This document shows, one piece after another, positions 1-5,272 of a stretch of DNA of 5,362 nt; within the stretch, counting starts at the first letter, position 1; each line of letters begins with the position of its first letter. Made by a program: the position numbers and the translations under genes. This stretch comes from a gamma proteobacterium symbiont of Lucinoma myriamae (GTDB lineage Bacteria > Pseudomonadota > Gammaproteobacteria > GRL18): assembly GCA_025655635.1 (NCBI GenBank), contig JAHXIM010000222.1:1-5362 (forward strand). Direction: 5' to 3'. Under the pieces are notes generated by a model. That model worked only from the letters and a program-made list of their open reading frames with translations. It ran no database searches and was not told the origin of the DNA.

Positions 1-39
1 AGTATGGAAGAACAGGCAGAAATGAAAAAAGCTGCTTAA
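1..39 (+). CDS. C-terminal end of an unidentified protein (partial)
   Basis: Reading in frame from base 1 gives SMEEQAEMKKAA followed by a TAA stop at 37-39. The charged, alanine-ended tail (several Glu and Lys) is typical of a soluble protein's C-terminus, and the gene would run in the same direction as dapA. Twelve residues are too few to assign a family. A second frame is open to about base 90 but gives a less protein-like sequence that crosses the palindrome at 63-80, so the shorter frame is preferred. The 292-bp gap to dapA suggests the two genes are transcribed separately. Confidence 0.4.
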   Translation, partial: SMEEQAEMKKAA

Positions 40-62
40 TAAAAGAAATAAGATTTTTGAAA

Positions 63-80
63 AAATTGTCTAGACAATTT
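63..80. promoter_or_regulatory. 18-bp perfect palindrome, candidate operator
   Basis: AAATTGTCTAGACAATTT is its own reverse complement, centred between bases 71 and 72. It lies 24 bp after the upstream stop codon and about 250 bp before dapA. No T-run follows on the + strand (GGGGTGG does), so it is not a rightward intrinsic terminator. On the minus strand a T-run does follow, but no minus-strand gene is visible to end there. The core TTGTCTAGACAA has the uninterrupted dyad form of many dimeric-repressor operators, for example those of GntR-family regulators. The regulator and the controlled gene are unknown. Confidence 0.4.
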
Positions 81-319
81 GGGGTGGAATAATGACCAGT
101 TGATTTAGATTATTTTCCATAAGTATTCATACCAGTTGTTTTTGTAATTTATTAAATTATTGTCCACATGAACGAATAAATAAATACTTTTACAAAAATA
201 AATTTTCTAAGGTACTAATTACAGTGGTTTTCTGTATAAGAATCGAGGATAATAGGCGATTAATTAAATTTAACTATTACCGGTCAATGATAATATTTGA
301 CACGGGTGATTATGATATG

Positions 320-325
320 TGGAGG
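320..325 (+). promoter_or_regulatory. Ribosome binding site of dapA
   Basis: TGGAGG is a strong Shine-Dalgarno match ending 6 nt before the ATG at 332, which is near-ideal spacing. Another ATG at 328-330 is only 2 nt from this site and opens a three-codon frame (MNV then stop), so it is very unlikely to be the real start. The site therefore supports 332 as the dapA start. Confidence 0.8.
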
Positions 326-331
326 TTATGA

Positions 332-1207
332 ATGTTTAGTGGCAGTATGGTTGCTTTGGTGACCCCAATGCATGCGGATGGCAGTTTGGATCAGGTCTCT
401 CTGGCAAAGCTGGTTGAGTTTCATGTAGAAAACGGCACAGATGCTATTGTTGTAATGGGTACAACAGGCGAGTCTGCTACTCTCAATGAAAAAGAGCATT
501 GCCACACAATCAAACAAGTTGTCGATATTGCCGATAACCGTATCCCTGTCATTGCAGGTACAGGCGCTAATTCAACATCAGAAGCGATTGAACTGACTCA
601 ATGTGCCATGTCTGCAGGCGCTGATGCCTGCCTGCTGGTGACTCCCTACTATAATAAGCCGACTCAGGAAGGTTTGTATCAGCATTTTAAGAAAATTGCT
701 GAAACAGTAGCTATTCCTCAGATTTTATATAATGTACCTGGTCGTACTGCAGTTGATATGCTGCCGGAAACCGTTGCTCGTCTGGCAGGAATTTCCAATA
801 TTGTGGGAATAAAAGAGGCAACAGGCGATTTATCTCGCGGCCAGCAGATTATGTCTGAATGTGGTGATAAACTGGATGTGTATTCCGGTGACGATGCCAC
901 GGCAATGGAGTTAATTTTATCAGGTGCTAAGGGTGATATATCTGTTACAGCCAATGTTGCACCAAAGGCAATGCATGAAATGTGTGCGACTGCTCTGGCA
1001 GGTGATCGTGAGACGGCAACAGCGATTAACGAACGTTTATCGGCACTGCATAATAAACTATTTGTAGAGTCAAATCCCATTCCAGTAAAATGGGCCCTGT
1101 ATGAAATGGGGATGATTCCTGAAGGCATCAGATTACCATTAACTGTATTAAATGAGCAGTATCATGATGTGATCCGTGATGCCATAAAGCAGGCTTCTTT
1201 AAGCTAA
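332..1207 (+). CDS. dapA: 4-hydroxy-tetrahydrodipicolinate synthase (DapA)
   Basis: DapA condenses pyruvate with aspartate-4-semialdehyde to form 4-hydroxy-tetrahydrodipicolinate, the first committed step of diaminopimelate and lysine synthesis, in the cytoplasm. The 291-residue product is a full-length (beta/alpha)8 barrel protein and follows E. coli DapA (292 aa) almost without gaps. The family residues fall at E. coli positions: Schiff-base Lys161 in GIKEATG, Thr44 and Thr45 in GTTGES, Tyr107 in TPYYN, and Tyr133 and Arg138 in YNVPGRT. Several contacts of the lysine feedback site are kept (His56, Asn80, Glu84, Tyr106), while the E. coli His53 position is Glu. Inhibition by lysine is therefore likely, but this is inferred. 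The start at 332 matches the E. coli N-terminus (MFxGS) and has a strong ribosome binding site. bamC follows after 63 bp, as in E. coli. No frameshift or missing residue is visible. Confidence 0.98.
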   Translation: MFSGSMVALVTPMHADGSLDQVSLAKLVEFHVENGTDAIVVMGTTGESATLNEKEHCHTIKQVVDIADNRIPVIAGTGANSTSEAIELTQCAMSAGADACLLVTPYYNKPTQEGLYQHFKKIAETVAIPQILYNVPGRTAVDMLPETVARLAGISNIVGIKEATGDLSRGQQIMSECGDKLDVYSGDDATAMELILSGAKGDISVTANVAPKAMHEMCATALAGDRETATAINERLSALHNKLFVESNPIPVKWALYEMGMIPEGIRLPLTVLNEQYHDVIRDAIKQASLS

Positions 1208-1260
1208 CATTTATTGCTTAATTAAAGTATTTAGTGACAAAATAAGTAAAGCATAGACAT

Positions 1261-1266
1261 AAGGTG
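1261..1266 (+). promoter_or_regulatory. Ribosome binding site of bamC
   Basis: AAGGTG lies just before the ATG at 1271, with 6 nt between AAGG and the start codon. No other in-frame ATG, GTG or TTG with such a site lies between 1271 and the hydrophobic segment of the signal peptide. This supports the unusually long N-terminus of the protein. Confidence 0.6.
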
Positions 1267-1270
1267 TGTA

Positions 1271-2485
1271 ATGAAACATAGTGCTTCAAAAAATAAAAGC
1301 TTCAGTCAGGATAAGAGCCTTAGCCAGGAAAAGAATAGTCTGAGTCAAATTCCCAGACTGACTTTGGCCATTACGATAGCATCAACTTTGGCTGCATGTG
1401 ATTCTATGCCCGATCTGAACGATACTTTTGCAGGTCGAAAAGTAGATTATGAACATCAGAGTCGTGATATCCAGCCACTTGAAATCCCCCCTGATTTAAC
1501 CACCGCAACTTATGATGAAATGATGGTTGTTCCTGATATTAATACCGGAGGCGGTAGTGCGTCCTATCAGGATTATGCTAAAGAGCGTCAGGGTAATCGC
1601 GTTGTTGTTGATAAAGTGTTGCCTGAGCAGAATAATATTAAACTCATTCGTGAAGGTGAGGATGTACGTCATCTGGTTATTACCGGTACAAAAGATCAGG
1701 TCTGGGAAAAAATGCGTGAATTCTGGCTTAATTCCGGCATGTTAATCAAACGCGAAAATCCCGCTACAGGCATTCTGGAAACAGAATGGGCAGAAAATCG
1801 TGCGGACATCCCACAAGATTTTATTCGTTCAACATTGAGTCTGGTGTTGGAATCATTCTATTCAGCAGGTACCAGGGATAAGTATCGGGTTCGTATTGAA
1901 GATAGCGGCGAAGATAATCAAATTAACTTATTTCTGACCCATTATGGTATGGAAGAAGTTATTGAGAATGAGACGACCGAAAGAACCATCTGGAAACCTC
2001 GTCCAAGAGATCCTGAGCTTGAAGCAGAAATGCTGGGCCGTATGATGGTTTATATGGGTGTTGAAGAACAGAAAGCCAAAGCATTATTAGCGCGTTCTGC
2101 GACCAAAAAAGTTGATAGAGCGACTATCTCACGTAATGCCCAGGGTAATTCACGTTTAGTTGTTAAAGAAACATTCCCAAGAGCATGGCGTCGTACTGGT
2201 GTTGCTCTGGATCGTATTAATTTTGTGGTAGAAGATCGTGACCGTGAAAATGGTTTGTATTATGTTCAGTATGTTGATCCTCTGGCAGAAGAGGGTGGCG
2301 AAGGCTTCTTCTCCAAAATGAAGTTCTGGAAAGATAAAGTGGCCGTGGATCAAAGTAAATATCAAATCAAGCTATTTCCTCGTGGTGATGATACAGTCAT
2401 TATTGTCCTGGATTCCAATGGTCAACCGGATACTTCCAAAACCTCTTATCGTATTCTTAACCTGTTGCATGAGCAGTTAAAATAA
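1271..2485 (+). CDS. bamC: Outer membrane protein assembly factor BamC (NlpB family lipoprotein)
   Basis: BamC is a lipoprotein of the BAM complex, which inserts beta-barrel proteins into the outer membrane; its extended N-terminal segment binds BamD. The 404-residue product (E. coli BamC has 344) has a signal peptide with hydrophobic core at about 30-42 and lipobox LAAC, making Cys43 the lipidated residue. A flexible acidic segment (about 44-115) carries LEIPPDLT at 70-77, a motif typical of the BamD-binding lasso. Two probable helix-grip domains follow, at about 121-275 and 294-404. The position directly after dapA is the E. coli arrangement (old name dapX) and is strong support, since BamC diverges quickly. 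Two oddities: the 29 residues before the hydrophobic core are long and rich in Ser, Gln and Lys, with repeated SQ units; and Asp44 follows the lipidated Cys, a residue that can favour inner-membrane retention in E. coli. Assignment is firm for the family; localisation is inferred. Confidence 0.92.
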   Translation: MKHSASKNKSFSQDKSLSQEKNSLSQIPRLTLAITIASTLAACDSMPDLNDTFAGRKVDYEHQSRDIQPLEIPPDLTTATYDEMMVVPDINTGGGSASYQDYAKERQGNRVVVDKVLPEQNNIKLIREGEDVRHLVITGTKDQVWEKMREFWLNSGMLIKRENPATGILETEWAENRADIPQDFIRSTLSLVLESFYSAGTRDKYRVRIEDSGEDNQINLFLTHYGMEEVIENETTERTIWKPRPRDPELEAEMLGRMMVYMGVEEQKAKALLARSATKKVDRATISRNAQGNSRLVVKETFPRAWRRTGVALDRINFVVEDRDRENGLYYVQYVDPLAEEGGEGFFSKMKFWKDKVAVDQSKYQIKLFPRGDDTVIIVLDSNGQPDTSKTSYRILNLLHEQLK

Positions 2486-2505
2486 ACTCGTTCTTTAATG
2501 AGTTT
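2484..2505 (+). terminator. Weak hairpin at the bamC stop codon, possible terminator
   Basis: AAACTC at 2484-2489 pairs with GAGTTT at 2500-2505 around a 10-nt loop, and the stem overlaps the bamC stop codon (2483-2485). Four T residues (2503-2506) and TATT follow, giving a short U-rich tail. The 6-bp stem has only two G-C pairs, so termination would be weak. It may act together with the larger hairpin just downstream. Confidence 0.3.
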
Positions 2506-2506
2506 T

Positions 2507-2550
2507 ATTCCCCCTGTCTGATTCCTATAAAGAGGAATCGTCAGGGGAAT
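2507..2550. terminator. Long hairpin between bamC and recQ, possible terminator or transcript-end structure
   Basis: The inner stem TGATTCCT (2519-2526) pairs with AGGAATCG (2533-2540) around the loop ATAAAG, counting one T-G pair. An outer stem CCCCTG (2511-2516) pairs with CAGGGG (2542-2547), with a small internal loop between the stems. ATTC and GAAT extend it outward past one bulged C. This is by far the strongest secondary structure in the left 4.4 kb. No T-run follows on either strand, so it is not a standard intrinsic terminator. Its place after bamC suggests 3'-end protection or termination for the dapA-bamC transcript. Confidence 0.55.
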
Positions 2551-2593
2551 AATACTTGCTATATGGATGAGATGATTAAATCAGCACATCGAA

Positions 2594-2598
2594 AAGGA
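2594..2598 (+). promoter_or_regulatory. Ribosome binding site of recQ
   Basis: AAGGA ends 4 nt before the ATG at 2603, slightly close but usable. The ATG at 2567 is in the recQ frame but meets TGA after one codon, and the ATGs at 2563 and 2572 are out of frame. The start at 2603 is therefore the only ATG that gives a full-length RecQ. Confidence 0.55.
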
Positions 2599-2602
2599 AA
2601 GG

Positions 2603-4432
2603 ATGCAGTCACCTCAAAGTCTTTCATCTCTGGACATTCTTAATCAGGTTTTTGGTTATCATAGCTTTCGTGGTGAACAGGAATCTATTATTAATGAAGT
2701 CGTATCAGGCCAGGATGCCATAGTACTAATGCCTACGGGCGGCGGTAAATCCCTTTGTTATCAAATTCCCTCAATTGTTCGTGCAGGAACAGGTATTATT
2801 GTTTCACCCCTTATTGCGCTGATGCAGGATCAGGTCTCAGCTTTAAGACTTCAGGGTGTTGCAGTGGCATTTTTAAATTCCAGTCTGTCCTATCAGGAAG
2901 TACAGGAAGTTGAAGGGCAATTAATGCGTGGTGAACTGGATTTGCTCTATGTCGCTCCAGAGCGCCTCTGTCAGGAACGCACTCTTAATCTATTGCACCA
3001 AATTGAAGTGGCTTTATTTGCCATTGATGAAGCCCATTGTGTATCACAATGGGGGCATGATTTCAGGCCAGAATATATCCAGCTATCTATTCTTCATGAA
3101 CAATTTCCCCAAGTCCCCCGTATTGCGTTAACGGCCACAGCCGATGAAAGTACGCGTAATGAAATTGCCAATCGACTTGACCTGGTTAAGGCACAGTTAT
3201 TTATCAGTAGTTTTGATCGGCCGAATATTCGTTATCGAGTCAGGCAAAAGAATAATGCACGAGCACAATTGCTCCAGTTTATTAGTACAGAACATCCTGA
3301 TGATGCAGGTATTGTTTATTGTCTGAGTCGAAAAAAAGTCGATGACACGGCTGAGTGGCTGCAAGATCAGGGGATCAAGGCGCTGCCTTATCATGCCGGT
3401 TTATCAGCAGGCATGCGCCAGCAGCATCAGGAAAAATTTTTAAGAGAAGAAGAAGTTGTTATTGTGGCAACCGTTGCCTTTGGTATGGGGATTGATAAGC
3501 CTGATGTACGTTATGTGGCGCATTTGGACTTGCCCAAAAGCATAGAATCCTATTATCAGGAAACAGGCCGTGCCGGACGTGATGGTTTGCCTGCTGATGC
3601 CTGGATGGTTTATGGCCTGCAAGATGTCATTATGTTAAGACAAATGTTGTCTAACTCGGAAGCAATAGAGCAGATAAAACGTCTGGAGCAACGTAAGTTA
3701 GAAGCGATGCTGGGCTTTTGTGAAATTACCTCATGCCGTCGTACTAGTCTGTTGGGATACTTTGGTGAGCAGCAGCAAGAAGCCTGCGGCAATTGTGATA
3801 ATTGTCTTGAACCGGTTGAAAGCTGGGATGGTACAACTGAGGCACGTAAAGCACTTTCTTGTGTGTTTCGTACCGGACAGCGTTTTGGTGTTAGTTATCT
3901 GATTGATGTCTTAAGGGGAAAAGTAACACCGCGAATTGAACAATTCAGACATGACCAGGTCTCAACTTTTGGTATAGGTAAAGAGCTTTCTGAGGTTCAA
4001 TGGCGTTCTGTTTTTCGTCAATTGATCGCCAGGGGCTTTATTGAGGTAGATATCGATGGTTATGGTTCCCTTAAGCTAACCGAAGAAAGTCGTCCTGTGC
4101 TGCGTGGTGAAGAAACACTGTATTTCCGTAAAGATGTTGTCAGGACTAAAACGAAGAAAGCAGCAAAACGTAATAAATCAGGTCGACTGGTACGAGAATT
4201 TTCACAACACTCGGATGAAAAACTGATCTGGGAAGCTCTGCGCACAAAACGTAATGAATTAGCTCAAGAGCAAGGAGTTCCTGCCTATATTATTTTTCAT
4301 GATGCGACATTAATGGAAATGGTGGAGTATCATCCGACAACAGTGCATGAACTTAGTCAGATTAATGGAGTAGGTGCGACAAAACTGGAAAAATATGGAG
4401 ATGAATTTCTTTTTATATTAAAGCAGTTTTAG
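2603..4432 (+). CDS. recQ: ATP-dependent DNA helicase RecQ
   Basis: RecQ is a 3'-5' superfamily 2 DNA helicase that acts in RecF-pathway recombination and repair of stalled replication forks. The 609-residue product has the same length as E. coli RecQ. Visible in order: motif 0 with FRGEQ at 22-26; Walker A MPTGGGKS at 43-50 (Lys49); DEAH at 142-145 followed by the aromatic-rich loop SQWGHDFRPEY at 148-158; TATA at 177-180; motif V (VAFGMGIDKPDVR, 291-303); and motif VI QETGRAGRDG at 319-328. The zinc-binding cysteines are 378, 395, 398 and 401, followed by the RQC winged-helix region (about 408-515). The HRDC domain fills about 535-609, including HELSQINGVGATKLEKYG. All key residues are present and no frameshift is seen, so the gene should be functional. 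It is 117 bp from bamC, with hairpins between, so probably separately transcribed. Confidence 0.98.
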   Translation: MQSPQSLSSLDILNQVFGYHSFRGEQESIINEVVSGQDAIVLMPTGGGKSLCYQIPSIVRAGTGIIVSPLIALMQDQVSALRLQGVAVAFLNSSLSYQEVQEVEGQLMRGELDLLYVAPERLCQERTLNLLHQIEVALFAIDEAHCVSQWGHDFRPEYIQLSILHEQFPQVPRIALTATADESTRNEIANRLDLVKAQLFISSFDRPNIRYRVRQKNNARAQLLQFISTEHPDDAGIVYCLSRKKVDDTAEWLQDQGIKALPYHAGLSAGMRQQHQEKFLREEEVVIVATVAFGMGIDKPDVRYVAHLDLPKSIESYYQETGRAGRDGLPADAWMVYGLQDVIMLRQMLSNSEAIEQIKRLEQRKLEAMLGFCEITSCRRTSLLGYFGEQQQEACGNCDNCLEPVESWDGTTEARKALSCVFRTGQRFGVSYLIDVLRGKVTPRIEQFRHDQVSTFGIGKELSEVQWRSVFRQLIARGFIEVDIDGYGSLKLTEESRPVLRGEETLYFRKDVVRTKTKKAAKRNKSGRLVREFSQHSDEKLIWEALRTKRNELAQEQGVPAYIIFHDATLMEMVEYHPTTVHELSQINGVGATKLEKYGDEFLFILKQF

Positions 4433-4437
4433 AGAGC

Positions 4438-4635
4438 TTATATTTGAGCAGTAAGTTCAGCTTGTTCTAATAATGTTTTAAAAACACCTAATACCGGTTT
4501 ATCTGAAGTGACCCTTTAAAAATTTAGTGCCATTTTTTTTGCTGTAATTTCAATTGTTTCATCGCTTTTTTCCTTTTTTTTGAAGTGCCGTCAAAGTTAT
4601 CCCACTGGCAACTTCCAATATTATTCTTTTTTCAT
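4438..4635 (-). pseudogene. Broken small gene of unknown function, convergent with recQ
   Basis: On the minus strand an ATG (4635-4633) is preceded at 6 nt by GGAAAG (4647-4642), a good ribosome binding site. It reads only MKKE then stop. One frame over, NNIGSCQWDNFDGTSKK continues to an A8 run at 4581-4574. Returning to the first frame there gives SDETIEITAKKMALNF, a TAA stop (4518-4516), then VTSDKPVLGVFKTLLEQAELTAQI to a TAA at 4440-4438. The first ATG and last stop share a frame, 65 codons apart, so two compensating one-base changes in A-runs plus one stop mutation would explain the pieces. The last segment looks like a protein helix ending. I do not recognise the family. Homopolymer sequencing errors could explain the shifts but not the in-frame stop. 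Chance open frames in A-rich DNA remain possible. Confidence 0.4.
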
Positions 4636-4693
4636 GTTATACTTTCCTGTCTATAGAAAGCATGAAAGAAGGATTAGGAATTACCAATGAGCT

Positions 4694-4758
4694 AAATAAG
4701 TGTTCCAACACGTGAGTATTACTTATTTACTATTATGTATCATAACCTGTCACTTATT
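4694..4758. repeat. Cluster of short inverted repeats upstream of the ParA-like pseudogene
   Basis: AAATAAGT (4694-4701) has its inverse ACTTATTT at 4721-4728, and AATAAGTG (4695-4702) has its inverse CACTTATT at 4751-4758, so one box can pair with either of two. Between them are GTGT-TCCA-ACAC (4700-4711), CACGTG (4709-4714) and TTATG-TAT-CATAA (4733-4745). This could be a regulatory or partner-protein binding site of the former ParA-like gene, or merely AT-rich chance repeats. Confidence 0.3.
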
Positions 4759-4864
4759 GTCGGGCTCATATTGGCATAAGATCAGCAAATAATAAATGAC
4801 TGGTTCTGATACACTATGCATAACATTTAGGGATAGTTATCTAGTTTTCTCTGCTGGAATTCTT

Positions 4865-4870
4865 TAAGGA
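4865..4870 (+). promoter_or_regulatory. Remnant ribosome binding site of the ParA-like gene
   Basis: TAAGGA lies 10 nt before the ATG at 4881, a little far but workable; the A-rich spacer TAAAAAGAAA may help. It supports 4881 as the original start, as does the family-like N-terminus MKSITLLNAKGG directly after it. Confidence 0.4.
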
Positions 4871-4880
4871 TAAAAAGAAA

Positions 4881-5272
4881 ATGAAAAGCATTACACTGCT
4901 TAATGCAAAAGGTGGTTGTGTAAAAACCACCTTTTGCAAATAATCTTGCCGCTTATTATGCTAATAGAGGATTAAAAACTTCCTTGACAGATTATGACCC
5001 TCAGGGGTCTAGTTTGTATTGGTTACGGCAGCGTTCATCTGAACAGCCTCCGATACATGCTATTGATGCATCATCTCTTGGCTCTGCAGCAACCCGCACC
5101 TGGCAGCTTCGCCCCCCTGAAGATACTCAGCTTTCAGTTATAGACACTCCAGCCACACTAAATCTCCAGGATCTGTTTGATATTGTTGGTCGCAGTGATA
5201 TTATCCTGATTCCAGTAATGCCTTCCCATATTGATATTCATGCAGTGGCTCATTTTATAGAAACACTCCTGC
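4881..5272 (+). pseudogene. ParA/MinD-type ATPase, frameshifted and truncated by an insertion sequence
   Basis: ParA-family ATPases dimerise on DNA when ATP-bound and move or position plasmids, chromosomes or protein clusters. From 4881 the frame reads MKSITLLNAKGGCVKTTF and stops at 4941-4943. One base over, from 4936, it continues ANNLAAYYANRGLKTSLTDYDPQGSS and onward for more than 110 residues with no stop. The joined product shows Walker A (10-17), the A' motif DYDPQ at 37-41 and Walker B LSVIDTPA at 84-91. The lesion is an extra T in the TTTT run at 4932-4935. Walker A is also damaged: the normally near-invariant Gly before the catalytic Lys is Val (KGGCVKTT). The protein similarity ends at about residue 130, where IS-like repeats begin; short members of this family are usually around 210 residues. 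No ParB-like partner is visible. The gene appears dead, so its former role, orphan or partitioning, cannot be told. Confidence 0.9.
4904..4938. repeat. Perfect 14-bp inverted repeat over the Walker A codons
   Basis: TGCAAAAGGTGGTT (4904-4917) and AACCACCTTTTGCA (4925-4938) are exact reverse complements separated by GTGTAAA. The arms encode AKGG and KTTF of the P-loop, which are naturally near-complementary at the DNA level (GGTGGT and ACCACC). The right arm contains the extra T that shifts the frame; with TTT instead of TTTT the pairing would be imperfect. Confidence 0.95.

Larger units (their letters stand above)
40..331. other. AT-rich intergenic region upstream of dapA
   Basis: This stretch has no supportable gene on either strand. 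It contains the palindrome at 63-80, an 8-bp direct repeat (ACCAGTTG at 95-102 and 131-138) and several weak sigma70-like boxes. The best pairs are TTGTCC at 160-165 with AATACT at 183-188 (17-bp spacer), and TTTACA at 189-194 with the poor TACTAA at 213-218 (18-bp spacer). A TATAAG at 235-240 and a good TTGACA at 297-302 have no well-spaced partner; the nearest -10-like TATGAT at 311-316 is only 8 bp from that TTGACA. The dapA promoter is probably in this region, but I cannot place it confidently in such AT-rich DNA. Confidence 0.5.
4433..4880. other. Decayed or non-coding region between recQ and the ParA-like pseudogene
   Basis: No intact gene is visible in these 448 bp. The left half (4438-4635) holds the remains of a small minus-strand gene. 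The right half holds a 17-codon + strand frame at 4662 (MKEGLGITNELNKCSNT), too short to call, plus clustered short inverted repeats at 4694-4758. TATGCATA at 4815-4822 is a further palindrome. T-runs of 6 to 8 occur at 4533-4540, 4566-4571, 4574-4581 and 4627-4632 on the + strand. There is no clear recQ terminator and no well-spaced promoter; TTGGCA at 4771-4776 with TAAATG at 4793-4798 is a weak candidate for the ParA-like gene. Confidence 0.6.

Noticed and set aside
297..316. TTGACA plus TATGAT as the dapA promoter
   Set aside because: The spacer is only 8 bp, far below the 16-18 bp needed, and the boxes run into the ribosome binding site.
718..1128. 136-codon minus-strand open frame inside dapA
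   Set aside because: It lies wholly antisense to a well-conserved gene and its translation resembles no protein I know; it is a shadow of dapA codon use.
4519..4540. T8 run after recQ as an intrinsic terminator
   Set aside because: No GC-containing stem precedes the run; only a weak A-T pairing (AAAAAT with ATTTTT) is possible. The run also fits coding in the suspected minus-strand gene.
4662..4715. 17-codon + strand frame MKEGLGITNELNKCSNT
   Set aside because: It is very short, has no clear ribosome binding site and overlaps inverted repeats; there is no evidence for translation.
4881..4943. Programmed frameshift in the ParA-like gene at CCTTTTGC
   Set aside because: A +1-type shift before the TAA could in principle restore the frame, but the Walker A glycine is also lost and the C-terminus is missing, so a regulated functional product is unlikely.
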